From Symsagittifera roscoffensis (taxonomy: Eukaryota > Xenacoelomorpha > Acoela > Convolutidae), in the NCBI RefSeq assembly GCF_963678635.1, contig NC_087064.1:9895671-9959670 (forward strand): 64,000 nt of DNA. Reading direction: 5' to 3'. Within the stretch, counting starts at the first letter, position 1. Each line of letters opens with the position of its first letter. Shown here piece by piece: positions 56,777 to 64,000 of the stretch. The notes below the pieces were generated by a model, which worked only from the letters and a program-made list of their open reading frames with translations, was not told the origin of the DNA and did no database searches. Made by a program: the position numbers and the translations under genes.

Positions 56777-57578
56777 CGCTGGAGGAGTTAAGGAGATGGA
56801 CAATAAACAAGGCAGCAAATCGGGAAACTAATTAGATGTAGGAGCTCCAATCCAGATGTTATCATAAACGTTCATGAACTCTCAAAAAACTTCTTTACAA
56901 AACTTTTAGTACCTTTAGTATCTGTTTATTGCCGAATGCTATTAACATTCCATTGCCATAGAGTCATACAAACTTTCAGTGCTGTCATATTAAGCCAATA
57001 AGTTGATTGGTCACACTTATAACCTTGCTTTAGCCATATAATTTCGCCGAAATGTCGGTAAAATTCTTTTCACCCATTGGGCGCTACCACCGGATAACCA
57101 TTAGATTTATCCATCCTAGTATTACCCACTTATTTTGACTATTCTAAGGATAACTCCCTGCCTACCTTACTGCTCAATTTACCCTGGTGCTATTCCAGTT
57201 TCTTGCTCGCCCATAGTAACCAGTCTATATTTATTTCACCCGACGAAAACATACTATTCGATCTAAGGTGCTTTGTTTTTGAATTTTTGTTATTGCTGAA
57301 GAACATGCTTTCCGGCCCACCGGGCCCGTTCATCGGTCTTTTCCGTACCATACACCCGCTCTTTCGACCTGACAACCGTGTAATTTTACTTAGTATACAA
57401 TACGCTTTCTTGGCCCTCGGTGCTTTACCAAGTCTGTGTTCCTACTGTTCTAGATCCACTCTCGGGGGTCCTAGACAATGCGCCTACTTAGTCATTCATT
57501 CTAGCGCTTAATTACTTTTGTTTTGTTCTCCTCTTGTGAGGCGAAAGGGATAGATTATAGATAAATTTTCGCGGGGAA
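56777..57578 (+). other. 3' internal region of the gypsy element
   Basis: About 800 bp between the tail stop and the 3' LTR. The only frame of note (57203-57511) has no recognisable domain. GCGGGGAA (57571-57578) directly before the LTR is a short polypurine tract; GAGGCGAAAGGGA at 57538 could be a second one. Confidence 0.6.
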
Positions 57579-57904
57579 TGTAAAAATATTATTGTTTGTT
57601 CATTTAACCTTTGATCTTTACTGATCGTTGACCTTTAAGTTGTAAAATTATACACCTGCCAAAAGCGCAACGGCTTTTGGTAGACTCGGAATTGGCCACT
57701 ATCTTTTATGATACGTAACAAATAAACCGAAACCAATTCAATCTTTTAAACCTCTCTTACTTTAGTTAGCATCACCGTCTTTTATTTAGTCTTAAATAAA
57801 AGCCTACAGTTTTTAGTAGGAATCTTAATCATCTGTAATCTTAATCTATTCTTAGTTTAAGTACACTCTTATACAACTACGAGTGGTATCCTAATTTTTT
57901 AACA
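57579..57904 (+). repeat. 3' LTR
   Basis: 326 bp, the same ends as the 5' LTR, differing by about six substitutions and one inserted A. Followed by ACAAC. Confidence 0.92.
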
Positions 57905-57909
57905 ACAAC
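57905..57909. repeat. Target site duplication ACAAC, right
   Basis: Matches 50267-50271. The following CAAATGGGAAGGAGGCAGG probably continues the LINE 3' end. Confidence 0.7.
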
Positions 57910-58599
57910 CAAATGGGAAGGAGGCAGGAAATTAAGCTTCAATAACAACGCAAGTTCACCTTTTAACAGTTTAAGCCAACATCAATAAGCAGACACAGAA
58001 TAATCCAAAAAATTGAAGGTGAAGACCAACTTTTTTCTCTAGCCCAAACGGGAAGGGCCCTGGTAAATGTCAAAGTTCAATAATAAAGCAAATCAATTTC
58101 TTAGAGATTTGTAGTTCCCGATTACAGGACGCTTGCTCTCTGCTCTCGCAAGCGTAATGAGAATTTATAACTGACAGCAAGTTAGGACAGAAACCACTAA
58201 TTAATAACTTGATTATGATTAAGAGCAATATTAAATGACAGAACAAACGTTTACTGAAAAAATATTCGCAAAACATCAAACTCAATTGCTAGCACCATTA
58301 GAAACATTCAAAATAGTAGGAATAGTCGAAACTTCAAAAACTTTTTGCTTTGGAAGCTAAGCCACAAAAAAGAGACACGATAGTACGAACACTTAGTTTT
58401 TTCAAAGCTTAAATTTTTTGAGTTTGCTAAAACAAACACGATCTACACAGACGCGTACCTCAGATCTTTGCTTGACGTCCCAAGCATGGACGCTACCTAT
58501 GTTTATAATATTCATGTGTCAATTTATTCCATAGAGGCGAAGAGAAGCTTTTCATCAGAAGCGAAGCGAAAATGACACGGAAATACAAAATCGAGAAAT
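57910..58599. other. Intergenic, no gene seen
   Basis: AT-rich. The first bases may be the LINE tail displaced by the LTR element. Nothing else recognised. Confidence 0.4.
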
Positions 58600-59015
58600 G
58601 GAAAAAATTAAAATCAGCAAAAACAGAAAAACAGTCAAGAAACAGTGAAGCATCATAAAATTTGTTTTTAGGTTTTACCGAGCGGCCACTAAGCCGACAA
58701 TACGCCTATTCAGACGCAAACAAAAAAAATAAAATAAGAAATTGTTGTCATAAAAAATATAGGGCAATTAAGTTTTAAGCTTTAACTTTGCAAAATAAAT
58801 TATCTGAATTCAAAAAATCAACCATTTTTGTCCTTGAAGCAATACAAATTAAGGTAAGTAAGCCGATAGAACAAGCCGATCAAATAAAAAAGTACACATT
58901 TTCATACACACTGGAAAAAAAACAAAGTCCGGCCGGGACTCAAACCCAGACCTTGGGGTGCAAAGGCAACCGCGTTACCTTTAGAATTAGTGAGAAATTG
59001 TTCCAAAGCTGCTAG
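58600..59015 (-). mobile_element. tRNA-derived SINE-like repeat, copy 2
   Basis: On the minus strand the right end reads GGTAACGCGGTTGCCTTTGC, then CAAGGTCTGGGTTTGAGTCC and CGGCCGG. GGTTTGAGTCC is a good pol III B box and GGTAACGCGGTTGCC is A-box-like; the spacing is that of a tRNA. The body (to ~58600) matches 47640-48090. Confidence 0.65.
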
Positions 59016-59549
59016 GGTTCACTGACAAAACAATTTCAATTTCTTACAGATTTTGCAAAAAAAATTCTTGCAGGGGAAAAACGTCTACTGGAAAACCGTT
59101 TCGCAATTTCATGAATCATCAACCAGCGCTATCCATACGGATTATTTTAAAAGGCCCCCTCCCCCCTCTTCTTCGCAAAACCCTAGATCTGCAACTGAAC
59201 CATCGACTGAAATTTGCTCGCACGGTAAATAATTTTTTCACGATCCCTATATGGTGTAAAATCAACTCAGTTCACTTTATCTTGAAACTCATTTAGCGGG
59301 GAAAAAACTACCGAATCCTGAAATCATCACCGCTGAAACGAAACCTCTTGGTGCACGCAAGATCAAACTTCGAAAAATAGGGGTAATAGTAATTCACATT
59401 CTGGATCACATGTAATACGCATAATTACTTCAAACAGCTTAAGTTTGGCAATTACTAAATTCATTTAATAATCTAATTTTCTTGCAGTATAAATAAAAAA
59501 ATTGTTTCAGTGTAGAACTGAACAGACTGTCATTCTTTTTAGACTCCGT
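59016..59549. other. Non-coding, 3' side of the membrane-protein gene
   Basis: No gene recognised. It should hold the 3' UTR of the minus-strand gene ending at 59550; a minus-strand ATTAAA at 59464-59469 could be its polyadenylation signal. Confidence 0.4.
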
Positions 59550-60328
59550 CTAAGCTTCTGCTTCGTAATTTGGAGCTACAACATCCGGAAAATTACCACC
59601 CGAAGCCCCTTCAGGGGCTCCAGATTGCACGTTCTGTTCATTAGATACAGCTGGCTGTATATTTTGACTCTCAAAATAACTCGGCGGCTGAGTTCCTCCT
59701 GCACCATGGCTGGGAGGATTGTCCATATTAGGATAACCCGCATTATGACCTCCTGGGTACGAAGGGTTTTGTGGGTAGGGCGCGTAGGTCCCACCTGCTG
59801 GTTGAGAAGGGTAGGGCGAATATGCCCCACCTGCTGGTTGAGAAGGGTAGGGCGAATATGCCCCAACTGCTGGTTGAGAAGGGTAGGGCGGATATGCCCC
59901 AACTGTTGGTTGAGAAGGGTGTGGCGGATAGGCCCCAGCCGCTGGTTGCGTGGGGTACGGTGCACTACTTGCACCTGTTGGGTAGGGTGGATTAGGAGGG
60001 TAAACGGGAGAGGGTGTCTTTGCCTGATTCTGTCCACAATTTGTCGTTTGTAATTGGCCCGTAGCTTCGGGAGCAGTTATGACCCTTCCTGTCTGACCAT
60101 GACGACCTTGTCTTACACAGCAAAAATATATTGCAACCCCACAGCTTGCACAACATCCACAGCAGATAAAGATTAAAACAACCATGCCAGTAAGGCTCTC
60201 TGCTGCTGCAGCAGCAGCAACATAGTCGTAGTCATTAGAGCCAGGATTAGAGCCAGGACCGCTTAAACCAGAAGCTGAAACTTCTGCTACCGCCAGCAAG
60301 ATAAGGAACAGAGGTAACCAGGACATAC
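59550..60328 (-). CDS. Small type I membrane protein with Pro/Tyr-rich repeats and PPSY motif
   Basis: One coding exon, 258 residues, ATG at 60326, two bases after a splice acceptor (TTTGTTTCAG|GT), so a 5' non-coding exon is expected. MSWLPLFLILLAVAEVSA is a likely signal peptide. A short Gly/Ser/Ala ectodomain leads to a membrane span, TGMVVLIFICCGCCASCGVA, continuing IYFCC, with a cluster of cysteines at the inner face. The cytoplasmic part has repeats of the GAYPPYPSQPAV type and ends with TQPPSYFES, a PPxY motif that can bind WW-domain ubiquitin ligases, and an acidic C terminus. This layout recalls CYYR1, Shisa and VOPP1/WBP1-type adaptors; I cannot assign one, as the typical ectodomain cysteines are missing. 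Unusually repeat-rich, but open throughout. Confidence 0.75.
59788..59960 (-). repeat. Coding 36-bp minisatellite
   Basis: About five copies of a 36-bp unit containing GGTTGAGAAGGGTAGGGCG (plus strand) encode the 12-residue Pro/Tyr repeats of the membrane protein. Two neighbouring copies are nearly identical at DNA level, so copy number is likely to vary. Confidence 0.9.
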
Positions 60329-60479
60329 CTGAAACAAATAACTATAGTTTAATCTGAAAAAAGCTCGGTCGATGAACATGATTACATCTTAGGGATGAGA
60401 AGTTTTTAAGAAGGGAACGATTAAAATGGGCCCTTCCGTCATGCGACAGTCCGTGCACAGATTGGATAGGGCAAGGATA

Positions 60480-60985
60480 GTTTTCAGTTAATGGTTCGGG
60501 ATGCGCCCAAAACGAGGAAAACAATCACAACAACGATGTGGACTCGCGGATCGCTGTACTCATCCGTGAGGAACTACACGGGTGCAATGCGACTCGTGCA
60601 GGGTGTGGCTCTCTCCACACGGCCTGCGTTGGTTTTCACTTTGGATTTTTAATGCGATTCGTGTCAACAACCAATGTGAGACATTCCCAAAATCCCCCAG
60701 GTGGCACCCCAGTCTCCCGACATCCCATGAAGGGTTTGAAAAATTCGAAGGTTTTTGCTTCATTTACTTTATTCAACGATGCCGAGGAAAAGTTTATAAG
60801 TTCGTACGTAAAGCTGCACGAGTCAAATTTGCTATGACTCTGAACAAAATGTTAACGGACATTTTAGCAGATCCGAGTGCCAAAGAAGCCTGGGCCAAGC
60901 TTTTTCTTTGCCTATTTCTGCTTGAAAGCTCCAAATAGATCGCAAGGCTCTCGGCAAAACGACAACTTATACGACTAGTGCAAGG
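60480..60985 (+). pseudogene. Decayed LINE fragment with PHD-like region, left part
   Basis: Frames give NNDVDSRIAVLIRE, VQCDSCRVWL-type and SLHTACVGFHF residues (a PHD-finger pattern), RWHPSLPT, and KFVRKAARVKFAMTLNKMLT then DPSAKEAWAKLF. The last stretch resembles the segment before RT in PHD-containing CR1-type LINEs. Frameshifts throughout. It is interrupted by the MITE at 60986 and resumes at 61531. Confidence 0.5.
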
Positions 60986-61530
60986 CAGGGGCTCCGTAAA
61001 AATAATGGTAGTGGAATAATTTTTGATAAATAATTTATTTCGACTAATTTAAAATAAAAATTATGTATTTTTCGAGAACTTTTAGGGAAATTATTTATTT
61101 CTCGCGTATGGAATATTACAATAATTCCAGAAATTATTTTATCTAAGGTTCACTGCGAACAACGCGTCACATCATTACGTCATTCTTTGTCGTGACCAAC
61201 CAAATGCAAGCTGCTGCGAAAATCCTTCCACTTTACTTTCTCGCAGTGTTGTTTACCTTTCAGTTCTGCATGTGCACACAGTGTTGGCATGAATAAGCAC
61301 GTTGTTAAATATTACTTCACGCATGTGGAAGGTTAGAACTGGAAATGCAGATGTGGGCGAAATCGAAAATTCCACTGTGCCATTATATTTTTTTCATTTT
61401 GGAATAATTTAATTATGGCCATTATTTTTTTTTTCTGAGAAATAAAAATTATTTAGGGATTCCAAAAAGTTAGGGAAATAATTTAGGGGCTAGTAGCCAT
61501 ATAATGGAAATAAATTTTACGGAGCCCCTG
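60986..61530 (+). mobile_element. hAT-type MITE, second family, with 8-bp duplication
   Basis: 545 bp, ends CAGGGGCTCCGTAAAAATAA and ATAAATTTTACGGAGCCCCT-G, flanked by GTGCAAGG on both sides (60978-60985 and 61531-61538). The interior is very AT-rich and has no transposase. It differs from the 18217 family beyond the CAGGGGC end. Confidence 0.92.
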
Positions 61531-61700
61531 GTGCAAGGGCAAATAGCTACTTTCGAAGAAAAATTCACTTTCTCGTACTTTGCAGACGGCAGTCAACAAC
61601 AACGCACCCAACACACTGAAAGATAAGGCAATGCTTATCGTTGATAAACTCAGCAAAGGGGACGGAAGAGGAGCGGTTCGCATATCCTCTTCTGACGAAA
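61531..61700 (+). pseudogene. Decayed LINE fragment, right part
   Basis: After the MITE a frame reads AVNNNAPNTLKDKAMLIVDK, then LSKGDGRGAVRISSSDE, like the helical region that follows the KEAW segment in PHD-type LINE proteins. Its order and strand match the left part, so the MITE split one LINE copy. Confidence 0.5.
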
Positions 61701-61793
61701 GTTAGCATCATCTTCCCTAGAGTCATTCAACGCACAAAAACCTTGATTTTGGGGAGAAAAGTAACTTTTCAAAAATTTGAATAGCCTATTATG

Positions 61794-62240
61794 GTAACTT
61801 CCCAAATGGCATAATTCCCAAATGGCATAAAAATGGAAACTTTTCCCAACTGGCATAAATTTCAAGTTGTCATTGTAATTTAAACGTTTTCTATCAATTT
61901 CTAACTCTAACATTTTGTCAGGAACGAAAGCATGTGAACAAGATTTGGAATTAATTGCTTCAAAACAAATTTAAGCAACAGGTTTGTCGAAAAAAATTGA
62001 CCACAAGAAGCTTATTAATAACCGCAAGCTTATGCTTCTTGCTTTTGATATTAAGTTCTACAAGTTTTTCACGATAAAATGTCAATCAACATTTGAATTG
62101 ACAGTTTGACTAATTTTCTCACATTGTTCACGAAAAAATTGTTCTCGATTTTTCCAAAGCAACTGTTGCATGAAATTTATGACATTTGGGAAATATTTCA
62201 TTTTATGCCATTTGGGAATTATGCCATTTGAGACGTAATC
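61794..62240. mobile_element. MITE with 10-bp target duplication (Mutator-like length)
   Basis: The ends GTAACTTCCCAAATGGCATA and its partner (reverse complement GATTACGTCTCAAATGGCAT) form imperfect inverted repeats of ~80 bp, each with a repeated CAAATGGCATAA motif. GCCTATTATG flanks both sides (61784-61793 and 62241-62250). A 9-11-bp duplication is typical of Mutator-like elements. No ORF. Confidence 0.85.
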
Positions 62241-62250
62241 GCCTATTATG

Positions 62251-64000
62251 CTCAAGTTTCTCGCGACAACTGAAAATACTTAAAGAAAACAATCAGAAGA
62301 AGCGAGGTATAATCGCGGGCTAGTAGGCGAAATATACTAGTGTAAAATTGCTGTCCGCACTCTTACCACGAATCAAGCGCAAGTTGTGACATTCGACCAG
62401 TATGAATGAAAATGCAGTTTCGCATTCGAATTTCTATCCACCAGAAAAAGAACAGCTAAAATGGAAGATTGATGGCTAACAGATTAGAGACGTTATTTGA
62501 ACAATTAGACAATCGGGAAGGGTTGGTTTTAACTGACATGCTAATTTTTTAAATTTCGATTTGGACGCGAACGACACGTAACCTTTTTATTATTTCGCAC
62601 ACACTGAAGCGACGAAACAGAACAACAATAGTTGCAGTGAAAACAAATACGAGAAAATAACACAGATAAGAGTTTTAACTGGAAATTGTCAGAAACCGCT
62701 CCGAGTTGTAACGATTGTGCCATTACAATCGTTACCGAGCAAGTCACACGAACGAGAAAGGGTGTTGGGACGACGTGTCCAGCCTTCCGGAAAGAAATAG
62801 GAGTGCTATTTCTCAGGATTCCAGAATCCGGAGGCGTCTCGGGCCAAAGACTCAAGCTGTTACAGTAACTTTTGGCTTCCTGGTCATGCCCTGAATTGAA
62901 ATTAACTATTATCCCGATTCATTTTCAGATACTAAGAAGCTAGGAGTGAGGAAAGGATTGATCCATCTTCGATGGAGATGATGATTATTATCTACTGAAC
63001 AAAGACAATAGTAATATGATAAATAGTAGAAGTCCTGTTTTTAGGAGTGACCTCGTGGTCTGGGTATACTGAGACTCAGCCATGAGCTCACTATTTTTGC
63101 ATATAATTAAGTTAATTTGAGCGTTCTAGTCGAAGCCGGAAAGCAGTAACGTTTTTTGTCGACCCGATGTTAGGAAAACCACCGAAAAAACTGGTGAAAA
63201 GCATGTAGAGATTTGTTCAGACGCTAGCCATTCGTTTTATAGCTAAGCTTCAATATCCGTCGATATGTACTTCCAGGCGAATGTTACATAGATGTTTTTA
63301 TGGCGCTCCTGTGTGTTATTCTTTTCAACATCATGAACGGCAGAACCGTTAACGAGCACTCCGCGCCGAGCGGATGCTCATAATAACGCCCTTAATAAGG
63401 CCCCAACCGCCGGGGCGGAAGGGTAGTTAGGAACACGGAAGCCTTCCGGTTTCCCGTGAATAGCTTTTTAACCTAGTTAGTACCGAAAATTCACGAACCA
63501 AGAAAGGTGGGGGGATTCGCGGTTCCGTCATTTCCTGAGTGGTGCGTTACCAAAAAACACTTAAAGATATACAAGAGACAAATTAAAAAGTAGTGTAGTA
63601 CCCAAGAAAAAACAAAAAGCAAAAAAAAACCGAAAAAACCAAAAATAGTAAAAAAAAAAGTTTTAAATCAGTAGAAATCATCCCCCCAGACGAGATGTGA
63701 TCCGACCCTCCCGTTTGTTGTTGTTAGATATATTGTTGTTACAGGCATTTATATCAGTCAGGATCTTTACGATTAAATTTGTGGCTCGTTTGTGGTGCTT
63801 GAACTGTAGGGTTATTTGAGTATTTGAGCACGTTAATGCTAATTTTCGCTCTATCCGGAAGGGTCTCGGGATTAGAGAAGAAGACTGATCCCGCAAGCAG
63901 TTGAAGGAGCGACAGGAAGGGGCTCAAGGACAACAACAATCGACTCTCGGGTGTCGTTAACAAGTTTTGTATCCTTTTTGGTACAAAAAGTAAGATATTA
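62251..64000. other. No gene recognised; two GC-rich hairpin clusters
   Basis: Hairpins: GTAACGATTGT/ACAATCGTTAC (62708-62735), AGAAATAG/CTATTTCT (62793-62813) and GGATT/AATCC (62816-62829), then AACGG/CCGTT (63336-63350), TCCGC/GCGGA (63360-63374), CCCC/GGGG (63401-63415) and CGGAAG/CTTCCG (63436-63448). Frames on both strands lack recognisable domains. A minus-strand frame at 63754-63963 could be an exon, but I cannot support it. Confidence 0.45.

Larger units (their letters stand above)
50272..57904 (+). mobile_element. Structurally complete Ty3/gypsy LTR retrotransposon
   Basis: 7633 bp bounded by 325/326-bp LTRs that begin TGTAAAA and end TTAACA, with identical ACAAC on both sides (50267-50271 and 57905-57909), a 5-bp target duplication. 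Inside, in order: primer site, gag with CCHC knuckles, protease, RT with YLDD, RNase H, integrase with DD35E and a long charged tail. RT before integrase places it in Ty3/gypsy. The LTRs differ by about six substitutions and one indel, so the insertion is fairly young. Two lesions (TGA in gag, a frame change in integrase) should block this copy. Confidence 0.93.

Noticed and set aside
57203..57511. Possible env or extra ORF of the gypsy element
   Set aside because: 102 codons with some hydrophobic stretches but no signal peptide, membrane anchor or cleavage pattern; it probably lies in the 3' untranslated part.
59502..60053. 183-codon plus-strand ORF with Trp/Arg/Gly repeats
   Set aside because: It is the antisense of the Pro/Tyr minisatellite. 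The minus frame has signal peptide, membrane span and PPSY; the plus frame has none and its repeats are a by-product.

Overview
The window is AT-rich animal nuclear DNA, with introns, GT-AG and some GC-AG splice sites, AATAAA signals and many transposon remains. The genes are metazoan types. I cannot name the species; a transposon-rich bilaterian invertebrate fits best. Exon boundaries are my own reading of splice sites. Each gene model keeps reading phase from end to end, but none has transcript support.

Layout. (1) 1795-16696 (+): twelve exons giving 1361 residues of a Cordon-bleu (Cobl/COBLL1)-like actin-regulator homologue whose 5' exons were not found. It has two ubiquitin-like segments, a basic KEKKKRLSFFG motif and a KRAP-like RRKAPPPPPKK motif. 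Its introns hold a ~165-bp tandem array, a pyrimidine minisatellite and two copies of a dispersed repeat. (2) 18.2-22.3 kb: a hAT-type MITE with a perfect 8-bp target duplication, Ty3/gypsy fragments in opposite orientations, and an unidentified ORF block. (3) 23778-28128 (+): eight exons for a 335-residue protein that starts MGCAPSK (predicted lipid anchor); it is perhaps related to stathmin-domain proteins. (4) 28.2-35.9 kb: gene-poor DNA with foldback elements and repeats. (5) 42005-35920 (-): seven exons for the WD40 protein STRAP, with an extra in-frame N-terminal exon and an acidic/basic C-terminal tail. (6) 39.9-48.2 kb: foldbacks, an internally deleted LTR element with a tRNA-Leu-like primer site, hAT MITE copies and a tRNA-derived SINE. 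(7) 48.6-50.27 kb: a decayed LINE, interrupted by a structurally complete Ty3/gypsy element at 50272-57904. (8) 60328-59550 (-): a small type I membrane protein with Pro/Tyr-rich 12-residue repeats and a PPSY motif. (9) 60.5-62.25 kb: a PHD-type LINE fragment split by a second hAT MITE, then a MITE with a 10-bp duplication. (10) To the end: no gene seen, but two clusters of small GC-rich hairpins.

The most interesting object is the Ty3/gypsy element. It has ~98 % identical LTRs, a 5-bp ACAAC duplication and a gag ATG that straddles the LTR/primer-site junction. Gag and pol share one frame, cut only by a TGA exactly where a zinc-knuckle cysteine is expected. A frame change lies late in integrase, and a ~430-residue tail carries several SUMO-interaction-like motifs. 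The cellular genes are unrelated to one another and form no visible pathway.
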